Below, piece after piece: positions 23,835 to 35,387 of a DNA stretch of 64,000 nucleotides. The notes under the pieces are model-generated. The model had not been told where the DNA came from. It ran no database searches and saw only the letters and a program-made list of their open reading frames with translations. The DNA lies in the NCBI GenBank assembly GCA_013396755.1, contig VWZF01001846.1:186001-250000 (forward strand), read 5' to 3'. The DNA comes from Sclerurus mexicanus (lineage: Eukaryota; Chordata; Aves; Passeriformes; Furnariidae). The position numbers and the translations under genes are program-made. Numbering within the stretch: the first letter of the stretch is position 1; the number at the start of each line of letters is the position of its first letter.

Positions 23835-24375
23835 TGATCCAGCTGGAGCAGCAGATTCTACACAGCTTCAGGGTTGACTGGGAGTGGATCATTCTCACAG
23901 TCATAGTCCTCCAGCTCAGGGTACTGAGACCCCCTCAGTCCATCTATGTCGAACATGAAGGCAAAGAAAGCATTGAACACCTCTGCCTTGTCTCTATCTG
24001 TGGGGTGATCATCCTCATCCTGGAATTAGACAATGTTATATACTGGTTTTGGCATTAATCTATTTGAAAAAAAAACCAAACTTTTTTTATTGTCCCCCAC
24101 ATTTCTGGCCAGCTTTGGCTCCAGTTGTGTTTTGGCTCCACAAATTTTCTTGCAGTGGCAAGCAGCATTACTATATTCTTCTGGTGTCACTTGACCTTGC
24201 TTCCACTGGACATACACCTTCCATTTTTGCCTTATTTCCAAGAGATCCTAGCTCAGCCAAGCAAGTCTCACCTGCTTTGCTTTCTACTTTTGGGAATTGC
24301 CTGCTCCTGTGCCCTTAGGAAGTGATGTTTCAAAAGTGTCCAGCACTGTGGACTCCAGCACTTGAAAAAATATTT

Positions 24376-24618
24376 TTACCAGTGGACCTTACTTCCTAAT
24401 TCCCCAAGCAGCCTGAAGTCTGCTCTCCTCATGTCCAGAGCTGAGGTTTTGCTGGCACTTTTTCTTCTGTCAACAGAGATTTTAAACTCAATCATCTTGT
24501 GGTCAATGTGGCCAAGATGGCCACCAATCTCCACTTCACTCATGAGATCAACTCTGTTTACAAGCAGCAGATCAAGCAAGGCATCTTTATGAGTCAACTC
24601 CTTTAGGACCTGTTCCAT
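24376..24618 (-). pseudogene. CR1 ORF2 endonuclease C-terminal fragment
   Basis: An 80-codon open stretch reads with CR1 ORF2: DALLDLLLVNRVDLMSEVEI, then GHLGHIDHKMIEFKISVDRR. The conserved SDH box of the apurinic-type endonuclease reads IDH, a serine-to-isoleucine change at an otherwise conserved position. In an active element this domain nicks the target DNA. Here it is a fragment bounded by stops. Confidence 0.88.
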
Positions 24619-25200
24619 AGAGCTGTCACCCAGCGTTTTCAGAAATCTTCTGGCCTGGGTTGTACCAGCTGAGTGATGTTCCCAGTAAGGACAACAGCTT
24701 GAAAGTGTTAGTTCCTCAAAGAATAATTCATCAGTGTCCTGGCTGAGATATCAATAGTAGACTCCCACAATGACATCCACACTATTTGTTTTTCCCTGGA
24801 TTCTTACCCAAAGGCTCTCAACTGTGTCATTGTGTCATTCTAACTCTTCTGTTACATACACTTCCACTCCCTCACCTCTTCTGCCCTTTTCATTTCTCCT
24901 GCAGAGCCTGTAACCATCCAACAGGGCACTCCAATTACAGGTTTAATCCCACCAGGTTTCACTTATGCCAGTGATGTCAAATCTCTGGGACTGGGCCAAA
25001 CTTTTGAGCTTCTCTTTTTTTGTTTCCCAAGCTGCGTTCATTGGTGTAGAAACATTTCAGGTATAGCCAACATCTCCTGACGCAGATTGAGGGATCCTGT
25101 GAGTGCTCATGTCCTCAAGTTTTGTCACACTATCCCATCACTCATCACTGGCAAGCCTGGTTTTGCCCCTTTCCCCCTTTCAAACTAGTTTAAAGCTCAA

Positions 25201-25428
25201 TTAATGAGCCCTACTAGCTCCTGTTCTAGAACCCTTTTTCCCCTCTGATATCAGGAGACCAGGTGTTGAGTAGCTTATCCCATGGCCAAAAACCCCCGTT
25301 ACTTTTCCAGTTACATCAACCTCAAAGCCACTCATTGACTTGATGGACTGCCTATTCTTATCAATATTATTCCTTGTTACTAGAATGATACAGGAAATCA
25401 CTACCTCTGCTCCTGATCCCTCTACCAA
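25201..25428 (-). pseudogene. CR1 ORF1 esterase-domain C-terminal fragment
   Basis: The open stretch contains VEGSGAEVVISCIILVTRNN and later FGHGISYSTPGLLISEGKKG. These match the C-terminal half of the esterase-like domain of avian CR1 ORF1, where FFDHG...YSTPGLL...DG is conserved. The catalytic-type DH/DG positions read GHG and EGK. The ORF1 N-terminus is missing and the element stops at about 25440. Confidence 0.85.
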
Positions 25429-25440
25429 TCATCCCAAATA

Positions 25441-26667
25441 ATGGCCTCAGATGATGAGAATTTCAGCTTTAATTGAAGTAGGAATTAATAGCTCTGGAAT
25501 TCAGTGAGGAAAGGTAACAATTTTTTCCCCTGTTACACCTTAATGTGCTAAAAAGTGATAAATCATTCACCTAAACTCAAATGTGTAATTTGTAAATGAA
25601 AATAATAAATACACAAATAAAGCTTTATCAGTTGGAACAATAGAAGTACACTGTTCATATTCTTTTAAAAACTTTGGCAAGTGTTTATTTCTTCTTTGAG
25701 ACAATGGGTCTGGTTTCAGCATTGGGGACATTGGGATGTTAATCTCTCAACCCTGACTGTACTGTACATCTGAGGAACAATGGTACATGTAATTGCCCTT
25801 GACAGGCAATCATGAGTTTAAAAAAAGCTAAAAAAAGGACATTTGGCATCCCCATGATGTCTTACAATCCATCTCATAATCCGGTGTGTAGACACCACAA
25901 TTGCACATGTTTCTCTGTACTATATAATTCCTTTCTATTGTTATCATATTAATATGGAAACAATATTTAAAAACATCATTATGAGTAATCTGTTCTTTTC
26001 AAGTTACCTTAAGTGGTTCCATATTTTACTTTCGCTGTTGTGTGGATTTAATTCTTAATGCTTGAAGCTCCTTATTAATAATAGAGTACAAAATAAGAAT
26101 TGAATCATTTTTGTTAACGAGTAGCAGTTAGGATTGAAAAATAAAGGTAATGACACAAAAAGAGAAAGTTTAATGGTGGGAAACATTTATATTTTAAAAA
26201 ATAGGGATAGGAAATTGAATTGATAGAAGTGAGACATAAAAAAATGAAATATGTTAAATCATATGAAAATGAAATTACAGACAGAAAACATGCATATCAG
26301 TTAAGGAATTGTAATGAGTGAACTGAGATAATAAGAAAATAGCCAACTTTCAGTTAAAAAAAAAGTCAGAAACTGAATTTAAATACCTCTTAAAATCACA
26401 TAAAATCACTTTATAGACTCCTTAATTTCAATCCTGAGATACATACCCTAAAGCAATTACATTTTATATTGGATATATTAAAGTCTGTTTTCAATAATTA
26501 TTAGAAAGCTTCCTCAGCAGTCCTTCTGCTGAATTCTGCATCAAATAAAATTTTGTAGAAATAGGTATTTCATCTATTCCATAGTATTGGAATTTTTAAT
26601 GATTATATTAAACTTAATTAAACACATTTAAATATGGCACATTTTAAATAAACTATATTCCTGAATT
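25441..26667. other. Unique AT-rich DNA, nothing recognised
   Basis: No repeat family or exon is recognised. Confidence 0.6.
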
Positions 26668-27240
26668 GATGGGAAAGACTTCTGCCACAGCACATGCAAA
26701 ACAAAGACAGAGGATCATCCAGACTACGTATAGTGGAAAGGGAAACCCCTGGAGACAAGACCACCACTGTGACAACTTCCAAAGGACCAGAGACTTTATA
26801 ATTCAACATTACCTGCATCTTTTATGTACGGGTTTTCCCCTGTTTAGACTGTAACCCCTAGAACTCCCAGCACACATGAAAAGAGAGTATTCCTTTCTTC
26901 CCAGGTATCCTGCCCCATCCCCCTCCCAACCTTATTGGATGTACCACCAGTCACTCCCTATTCCCAGGTTTCCACTGGGTTTTGGTCCTCCTGCTCCCTT
27001 ATTGGCCCTTGTGCCCCCAAACCACACCACTCCCCCTGAACCCTTACCCAATCACATCCTACTTCCCAAACCCCGCCCAAAGACCTTAAATACCCTTGAG
27101 TCAAGTAATTAAAGGCTTTTCTATGACCTCTCTGTTTTGGGCTGTTGCATCTCTTTACTCCTGACCACGCAGGGATTTCACAATCCCCTCCAGACCCCGG
27201 GAGGCCTGGGGAAGTAGAAGAGCCGGCTCCCCTCACAGCT
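26668..27240 (+). mobile_element. Probable solo LTR, plus strand, boundaries uncertain
   Basis: The segment has retroviral LTR architecture. A C-rich U3 with repeated CCAATCA/TTATTGG-like words leads to a TATA-like TTAAATA at 27086-27092. An ATTAAA polyadenylation signal follows at 27108-27113, then a U5-like segment ending in TTTCACA or CTCACA. The composition jump against AT-rich flanks is sharp. I could not fix a TG start or a target duplication. The 78-codon proline-rich frame here is a composition effect. It lies about 14 bp left of another LTR on the opposite strand. The family is not identified. Confidence 0.5.
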
Positions 27241-27253
27241 GTTACTGAACTAC

Positions 27254-27799
27254 TGTAGTGGGTTGACCCTGGCCAAAGGCTAAGCACCTAGCCAGTCACT
27301 CACTTCCCTAGCTAGAGTGAAGACTCCTCTAGGAGGACATTAGCTGAAAACTCCCAGCTTGAGATAAAGATAGTTTAATAAGTGAGGCAAATCACACACA
27401 AACAAATCAAAGAAAGAATTAATTCACTACTTCTTATCAGCAGGCAGATGTCCAGCCACCACCTGGAAAGCAGGGCTTCAGCATGTGTAGCAGGCACAAA
27501 TGCCATAGTCCTGAACATGTCCCCTTCCTCCTGAGCTTTTATAGCTGAGCATGGAGCCATATGGTATGGCTATCCCTTTGGTTAGTTGGAGTCCACTGTC
27601 CTGGATGTTTCCTTCCAGCATCACGTGCACCCTCAGCTTACTCACTGTCGGGGGAGAGTGAGAAACAAAGTCCTGGATGCTGCATAAGCATTCTTCAGCA
27701 GTAGTTAAAACATTGATGTATTGTCAACACTGTTTTTGTTACAAGTGTATAACCCAACAGCACACTGGTGCTATGAAGAAAGTTGATTAATCCAGTATA
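27254..27799 (-). mobile_element. ERVL-type solo LTR, complete, minus strand
   Basis: The plus strand begins TGTAGTGGGTTGACCCTGGCC, the complement of the usual GGGTCAACCCACTACA end. It finishes with TGCTATGAAGAAAGTTGATTAATCCAGTATA, the complement of the usual LTR start. The exact 5-bp sequence ACTAC flanks it at 27249-27253 and 27800-27804, the duplication length expected for ERVL. A TATAAAAG box on the minus strand is at 27536-27543, about 256 bp from the LTR start. Length 546 bp matches the copy at 48237. No internal region is present, so it is a solo LTR left by recombination. Confidence 0.9.
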
Positions 27800-27804
27800 A
27801 CTAC

Positions 27805-28774
27805 TGTCAGCTTAAGGAGAAAGCTTTAATCATGGAATACTGAACATTTTGTTCTGGTTTGTCCTCATTGATATTTCCCTGGACAGTGTACAGAGCATAT
27901 GTCAAACAATAGACATTATTTCTATTATCTGATCATCTAAGAATTAAGAGATGAATCTTTTTCTCCAAAGAGTTTATTGTAGTTTTCACTATAATTAATG
28001 TTCCGATTTCCAAAGAACCTTGTTCTTCTCTTCTGCCTTTCAAATCAGCATGCTTTTTCAGCAGTTTCTAGAAAAGATATTTCAAAGTGCTATGAAGAAA
28101 ATTAATCTTAAATCCCAAGGAGACACTACTGTGTGGCATATATGAGAAATGTTAACACCTCTCTGCCTTACAAGTACTTTCAAAACATGTCACTTCATGA
28201 CTTTAAGGGTATAGGCGAGCTGGGAACTACAACATGAGGATTCTCATTTTATAGGTGTGCCTGAGGAAAACGAACATCATTTAGTGCATTTATTTGGTTG
28301 CCATGGATATAAGAAGCAGTAGTGACTCTTTCCATAACTTGGAATTGGACAAACATCAAAAAGGCCAATGATACAATGATGCAAGACAGTGATAATAAGA
28401 AACATAAAGGCAGACTGTACTTTAAAATCAGTGGCCTTGTAGGGAGACATGCAGGATCCATAGTCTAATATTCTGATTGCAACACAGACTTCTGATGAGT
28501 TCATAGGATATACTTCCTTTCAGGTCTACTCAGTACTTCTGATAGGTCTTCTTCATTCTGCTTTGGTATCTGTACAAATACCTTTCCTTGTGACTGTACA
28601 AAAAAATGGTGGGTCATGGGTGTAGGCCAGGGACATTTACTATGTATTCTGCTAAAATTACCAAGAAGTTTATTTCAGATCAGGAATTTGTGATTTTTCT
28701 ACACAGGGACTTGTCCTTGAATTCACCCTAACATTAGGAATTTAAACTAAGACCTTGAGCTTGGAGCAGAGAGA
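27805..28774. other. Unique DNA, nothing recognised
   Basis: No repeat or exon is recognised. An RFX-like GTTGCCATGG lies at 28297-28306. Confidence 0.55.
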
Positions 28775-29290
28775 CTGATAAACTTGAGCATTGGGCCAAT
28801 AGAAACTTCATGTAGATCAAAGATTAGAAATGCAAAGGTCTGCATCTGAGAGGGAATAAGGGCACATACCAGCAGGGGAATCTGGGAAGCACCTGGCTAA
28901 AAAAGTGTGCTGATGGAAAGAAGAGAAACATGATGAACATTACATTGAATATGAGCTAGCAGTGTGATTTTGTCTCAAATAAAATAAATCTTGTCCCTCT
29001 ACATAGGGAAAGTATGATGAGCAGAGTAAAGAAAATTTAGATTACTCTGCTCAGACTTGGTGAGGTTGCACCTGGAACACTGTATCCAGTTTTGGGGCCC
29101 CCTGATCAAAACAAATGTGGAGAAACTGGAGAAGGCTACCAAGATGGTCTGGAGCCTAGGAGACCTAAATAAAAACAGAGATTGAGAGAGCTGGTCTTCT
29201 TCAATCTTGCACAGAGAAACCTAAGGCAAGATCTAATAATGACCCATAACTACCTGAAGGACAGTTACCATGACAGAGATTTGGTTTTCA
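28775..29290 (+). mobile_element. CR1 LINE, ORF2 C-terminal fragment
   Basis: The text GCAAAGGTCTGCATCTGAGAGG, ATGAGCTAGCAGTGTG, GGTGAGGTTGCACCTGGAACACTG, TCCAGTTTTGGGGCCCC and GGAGAAGGCTACCAAGATGGTC tracks the C-terminal quarter of CR1 ORF2. It stops at GACAGTTACCATGACAGAG before the 3' region, so both ends are missing. Frames are broken and the copy is strongly diverged. Confidence 0.85.
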
Positions 29291-30624
29291 TTATACTAAA
29301 TTACTGATATACCTTATATGCTAAGTGATTTTGCAACATTATTTTAATGCATGATATGTATACAATAATAGGTTTTCAGTGTTTCAATCTGTTTGCATTA
29401 CAGCTGAAGACAGTTACATTATTTATAAAAATCTTGAGAAAAGTTGTTAAGAGCAATTATTTTTTCAGAAAGAAAATTCACATCTTACTCATTGATATTT
29501 ATCAAACCTTGAAATAGAATTATACAATGAAAATTGTGAATGATAGAGCTTTCAGGTATTTATGGCTTTGCTAATCATTTAGTAGAAATTCTTTCATTTA
29601 ATATTTCATTTTTAATATAATTTGAGTTTAACTAGGTATTGAGGCTCTCCTCTTAAGCAATTGCTTCTTCATCAAATAATTGTCTTGAACAGGTCATTAT
29701 TCTTTATATGCATCTTAAATGTTACTTTTATAAATGTCAAGATATTATTTTGCATTATAATCTCTATTTCCATCATGGACAATACATTGTTACACCTTTC
29801 TTTTCCCCAGATATTTCTCCAGGTAGTTATTGAATCTGGGTGGCATTAAACAGATCTGAATTCTATATTCAGAACAAACTGGGGCTCCAAAGAAAATCTA
29901 TCTAGTAAATTGACTACCTTTAATTTCACCTATCATTAAGTGGTTTACTTTGTTTATGTTTAGGGTGGCAGTCTAAGTTGCCTATCAAGATGGAAAGATA
30001 TTTACCTTGGGAATCCAGAAGGTTTCTTCTCTCCCTCTTTCTTTCTCTTGCTCGATAACTACACAAAGAACTTATATTAGTTTGACTTTAGGACCATACT
30101 GACAAAAGTATTTCATTGACTGCAGAAAAGATAAACAGCAGCTGGGATTTACTAAAAGCCTTCCTTAAATGAAAATCAGATTTTGCACAAGTTAGAAATA
30201 TTTATCAATGTATTCTGTTCTGAATTAAAATGCAAATTAAAACATGAAATATAAATTGCCTCTTTTGACAGTTAGACAATCTTAAAAAATTCTGAATTAA
30301 CCCAAGGTAGAGAAATTTCCTTTGACCCCTTTATACATTATATGCATTATGAAAAAATTAACATAGATTCATGTTTAATAACAGGTAAGGAGAAAAGGAA
30401 GGAATGGATTGAATAAAAGAGAGGGAGAGAGACAGGCAGAAAGGCACCCAAGCCAGTATGCTTGCACACTCTATAATAATGGGGATATAGTAAAAAATTA
30501 TTAACTAAAAAAAAAAAATCCATAACAAATATTTATAATTTGTTGTGTTTTTTTTTAATCAATACTTTCCTTGCTTTTATTTCTCACTGTCCTTCTTTGT
30601 TATTAATTGCAATAAATTATAATA
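29291..30624. other. Unique AT-rich DNA, nothing recognised
   Basis: Only A/T-rich unique sequence is visible, with an A run near 30507-30517 and a T run near 30548. Confidence 0.6.
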
Positions 30625-30795
30625 ATTTCTCTAAATTGAGTCTATTTTGCTTGTGGCAGTAATTGGTGAATGATATTTCTGTCCTTAATTTGACCCATGA
30701 GCTTTTTAATTGCAATTTCTTCCCCTGTCTTATTAAGCAGAGGAAGGGATAGAGTGGTTCAGTGAGTATCTGGCCTCCAGTCAAAGTCAACCCAT
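30625..30795 (+). mobile_element. ERVL-type LTR 3' fragment
   Basis: The sequence TTGCTTGTGGCAGTAATTGGTG, CTGTCCTTAATTTGACCCATGAG, then GATAGAGTGGTTCAGTGAG, ATCTGGCCTCCAGTCAAAG and the terminal TCAACCCATCA follow the last part of an avian ERVL-like LTR. Only the 3' portion survives. No target duplication was found. Confidence 0.75.
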
Positions 30796-33700
30796 CATAC
30801 CCATTTTCTTCACTTGCCACTGTCCTGCAAGATTTATCATCACTGTCCAGAGGACTAACCCCTTTAGATCTTATTAAAATTAATTGATAACCCAGAGATA
30901 ACTACAACAGTACAGAAGTACAATGGCAAAACTTGCTTTTATGTAGACAGATGTAGCAGAAAATTCTGACTACATGAATTGCAAAAAGAAGTGTTTGGTT
31001 GGAGGCTAATGACAGAATGTTTCAAATGACATAAAACTTAGCAAGCTATCTGTAGTGCATAACATAGGGTACTTAAATCAGGAACTAATCTAAGTCTAAT
31101 TAAATTTTAGGCATCTTCTTTATCACTTCATATAATCTCAAGAGAGGGAAGGGAAACACTTATGCAGAGGGTAGTGGAAAGCAGAATAATTTTCCAATCA
31201 CATTAATTTATACAATATCTTTAATATCTGGCATACTAAAATAGTGTAACTCCTATTTTAGATTAATCAGTCTGCCAGATAAACAAATTAAAAATTTCCT
31301 ATACCCAGTTAAAAGAATCTCAGCATTTTTCCTCATCTCAGTAACAGTAATGCCCAATGCCAAAATGTTAGTCTTAGACTTACAAGATTCACACTCTTCA
31401 ATAGTACAAATTCATTCTATAAATCTTTGATAACACCAAAACCATGTCAAAATTATATTTACTTTTTTATACACATAAATGTGTGCATGTGTGCATGTGA
31501 GTGATCCGAAAACCCCTACCATGGAAGGAGACTCAGAGATGAGCACAGGTAGGTACTTGTGAAGCTCAGAGTAGAATATGGGGAGTGAGCACAGCTGGTG
31601 TAAAGAAAGATGAACATATCTCAACACAAAGGGGACCAGAGGGTGGACAGATCTCTATTGCTTCAGATAAATGCATCTTTGTCAGTTGGGTGGATCAGCT
31701 GTTTGTGTAAACACCCTTTGCTGAGTGAATCAAGACAAGCTGTGAATGTCTTCCTGATTGAGAGAGACCAACATGGGAGAAGACACAAAGCTGAGCCAGA
31801 TCTGAGCTAAACAAAAATCAGTGACCAACAAAATTCCTTCCCAGTGACTGGGGCTGCCCAGTGACATGATTTGGAGCATCTAGAGATTGGTCATGGGAAT
31901 CATGTTTATATTGTGACCTAACTACATATTGCAATTGCCATGTAATGTTTATGTTGTGTTTTTACTACATTATGGTATCATTCTACTAAATCAAGGGAAC
32001 TATCAGTATCTTCAGATAGGTAGATGTGGTGTTATTCCCTGTGTGAAGTATCTAAAGAACCTGGTCAGATACTATTGGACTCTGGCAACATGTTCACACT
32101 CCGTTTGAGAAAAACAAAAGTCGCATAACATTAATTCCATTAAACCCGATGTATTATTTAGAAAAATGTGATTTTTGCAAGGACTGGTTCTTAAACATTA
32201 GAATTATTTGTTGCTGTTATCTATCTTATTTTAATATCTGCTTTTCAGTAAGACCTTTAAGCACTTTTTTCAAATAAATTACATTAAGTCCCTACGCCTC
32301 ATGTAAAATTGTTTAATTTTTTAGCCTAAAGTCCTTCTATTAATTTCAGTAAGTATGAATTTGTAGGAAAAAAATATTAATATTTGTATTTGAGTCTAAG
32401 GGCACAGGGTTTTTGCTTTCCTATAATGTTCTTGACATTGTATTATACTTTTTGCAAACTAAAGGGAAAAGCCACCCCAATTTTACCATTTATAGTACCC
32501 TTTAAACTGTATCATGATCCTGGCATTGGATTATATCTTTTAAAAAAAACAAACATAAATAGAGCTTACTTTTTCATCTCCCCAAATATTTATGTATATG
32601 CTTGTCTGAAGACAAACATATTTTTTGTTTTGGACCAGTGGAAAACCTTCTACTTAATATTTTTAAAGTTTATATCAGCAAATTCCTTAAAAATGTGAGA
32701 TTTATGTTAAATGTTTGCTGTGGAACTAAGCTTCCATGACTAGTTTTATGGCTTAGATGTGGCAAGCAGTAAATTTGAGATTTATATTTGAAGACATCTT
32801 ACATAGGTCCATGAAAATCTATTTTTTTTTCATTTTTCTAATGCAGGAGAAGATGATATATATATTTTACTGGTTTATTTCAGTTGAAATGGGCTATTTT
32901 TTAAAGGATTAATTTCCTGTTACTGCTGTTTACTCTCTTATTTTTACTTCTCCAATTAGGATGTTTATTTTGCAAAAGATATTTCCTAATTTTGATTCAT
33001 AATGAACCAGTAAGAATCTTATGGTTCCTTTGGTATGCTTAAATTTTTAACCTTTTCTAAATGAAGATCTCATAAACATGTAATTTGAAAGGAAGATGTG
33101 TAATCACCACTGTATTAATGTATAGTCTTTGAGATCTTGTCAAATTTTCCTAGGTAGCTGAAAGAGAATCTCAAGGAGAGCTCCAGTGGGGCCTGCCCCA
33201 ATCCCATTTACTTCGATTTTTCAAATTGAATAATGCTAGAGACATATATTTAATTTAAAAAAAAAAATCCAGATTTTCAAGCTGAAAAAAATTTATCAGC
33301 ACTTTTGAGAATGCTGTCAAAAATCAAAATGTTGTCGACAAACTGAAGGCACCAGATAATATAAAGGCAAGTGATAGGTCTAAAATGAAATTACATGTTT
33401 ATTTACCGAATATGGGAAAACTGACTTGGGAACAGTGCATACAAAACAGATTTGAGGACTAGACTGGTAAAAGTATGAATATTAGACAACATGTGAAAAA
33501 AAAAGAAAACCCCTGGAACAGTATTTGGAGAGGTAATACAGTAAAGTGCTAATAAAAAACAGTTTCTTCCTTCTACATAGCATTGCTGTGGACCCTGAAG
33601 GAACACTACACAATAATAATTGTCACAGAGAGTATAAGGAGCAAAAAATAGGAGAGCACAATACTGTGAGGTCTGGAAAACATAATCTTGGTAAATTGGT

Positions 33701-33899
33701 GGGGAGGAGTGGGTAGTAGGGGGATGTTGAAGAAATCCTTTCTGGAAGAAAGAAGACAGGGGGACATGATAAATCTTCCAAAGCACAAACCACCAATAAA
33801 TCAGCCTGGATTCATACTTAGTCATGCACATACATATGGAAAGGAAGTATAAAGGAGTTAGCTTACCAGATTCAAATATATATCCTGTGAACTAGCTAT
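30796..33899. other. Long unique AT-rich stretch without recognised features
   Basis: No family is recognised. The longest frame is 142 codons on the minus strand (33403-33831). It is hydrophobic and aromatic with no motif, no exon-like flanks and no paralogue in the window, so I do not call it a gene. The segment 31500-31900 is slightly GC-richer and unclassified. Confidence 0.5.
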
Positions 33900-34660
33900 G
33901 ACTTGATCTGTAACAGTTACCTTTCTTCTCCTCTGCTGTGGCAGTTCTTGAATGCTCCTTCTGGCAGGGTGTAAGAGCACACACTTATGCTCATTTTGAA
34001 GATCCCACACTTGGGAGTGCCATGGATGGGAGGCTTTCTCATCCTGGAGGAGTTCACAACTATAAATTAAATACTAAATGTTTTGCATGAGAACCTAATT
34101 AATTGTCATGGCCCATCAGTAGAAGACATGATGTTCATTATCAATTCTCTTTGGGCTGAACAATGGCATCAGATCCTGTGTCAGGGAGCTCTTATGATTT
34201 TGTTGTATAGTCACCTTGACTCTTGAAACTAGTCCACTATTTAGACTCAGAAAGTGTTTTCTAACAAGCCTTTAAATTTCGCAATACACTTCTCAAAATT
34301 GTTGGCTTAATTTTTATAGTACTCCTCAATAAGCTCTCAACTCCAGGACCAAATTTCACAAAGATTCTGGCCAACAAACCACAACACACTTCCACAAGCC
34401 CCCCATCCCAATAACAAACTTCAACACAGTGTGCAGGGGTAGAACATGAGTGTCTGGTTTTACTCAGACAAAGCAAGGGAGGAGAGAAATAGAGGCAGAA
34501 AAGAGAGAAAAAAGAAGATCACCAATCCCAGGATCCCATGTTGGTCTTGCCATGGGGATGGCCTGGAGGTGGAGTAATGAGGAAGAGAGGGGGACGAATC
34601 CACTTCCTTTTATAGTTAACCTGGTGCATGCCTCTTATGTAAACTAGACTTCTCATGCCA
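33900..34660 (-). mobile_element. Possible old LTR/ERV remnant, minus strand
   Basis: A TATA box CTATAAAAGG on the minus strand lies at plus 34606-34615 within a GC-richer segment. A possible LTR end TGTCTGG lies near 34451. The words ATGGCCCATCAGTAG and AGACATGA near 34109-34130 resemble ATGGCCCATTAGCAGACATGA in the LTR at 11383-11400, suggesting a related family. I could not fix ends or a target duplication. The assignment is inference. Confidence 0.3.
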
Positions 34661-35387
34661 CTTTTTTCACATGCACATCCAGTTCTTTTGAGTCCTCCTT
34701 CCTGCTACCTTCTCCCAAAATGATAAAAGTATAATAAGATACAGAGTGCGATATACTTGACAGAAAAGTGAGTATAGGGATCAGCATCAACTATGAAATC
34801 TTAACCTAAGTAAAATTACATGGAAAAATTCCTGCTAAGGAGGTAAGTTAAACACGTTATAGATGTCAAAAATATTCTGAAAAATTAAAGCTGCCTGTGA
34901 ATTTTCTTATATGTTTTTAGTGTGATGTACCAAAAAATGAAGATAAAAGTTGATATGGAACAGTGTTTTATCACATAAAGCATGTATGCTAATTAACCAT
35001 ATTTGGACTTTTAGATTCCAGTGGCGCTCAGAGTCATAATACCTCTCAGCACATTGCCTTTTTGTGCCTGTCAGTCTGCTTCCTACTGTGTTGGCACTAT
35101 TAATGCTAATTTTACTTCCACAATTACAATTTAACCTCAGCAAAGAAGTTAATCTTGAAAAAAAAAAGGATGTCTACCTCAACCTTTGTATACCACAACC
35201 ATCACCTCCTACTCCATGCCAGTGGAAAAGCTGTGGGAAGTGTTGCAAAAGGCTTTATCATAGTCTAGGCAGACAACATACACAAGCATTTCTCTCATCC
35301 ACTAAGCAGCTCACCTTGTCACAGAAGGAGATCAGGTTACTCAAGTGAAAGCTACTTTTCATAAATCCCTGCTGGGTAACTCAAACC

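Larger units (their letters stand above)
23015..25440 (-). mobile_element. CR1 LINE spanning ORF1 esterase to 3' end, internally deleted
   Basis: On the minus strand the order is: the C-terminal part of ORF1 (25201-25428), a short inter-ORF segment, the ORF2 endonuclease region (to about 24376), the N-terminal reverse transcriptase (24376-23336), then directly the ORF2 C-terminus and 3' region (23330-23015). The reverse-transcriptase core with the catalytic aspartates is missing at the 23330/23336 junction, where the assembly also has an N (23334). The 3' end reads GTTGGAAGGGACCCACAAGG on the plus strand. Most bird CR1 copies stop well before the endonuclease, so reaching ORF1 is notable. Point damage is heavy. 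Confidence 0.9.

Noticed and set aside
23591..24058. Longest open frame of the window, 155 codons, plus strand
   Set aside because: It is antisense to CR1 ORF2 reverse-transcriptase sequence. The minus-strand reading is the recognisable one.
33403..33831. 142-codon minus-strand frame
   Set aside because: It has hydrophobic and aromatic composition with no motif, no splice-like context and no start-site support. It is probably a chance opening in AT-rich DNA.
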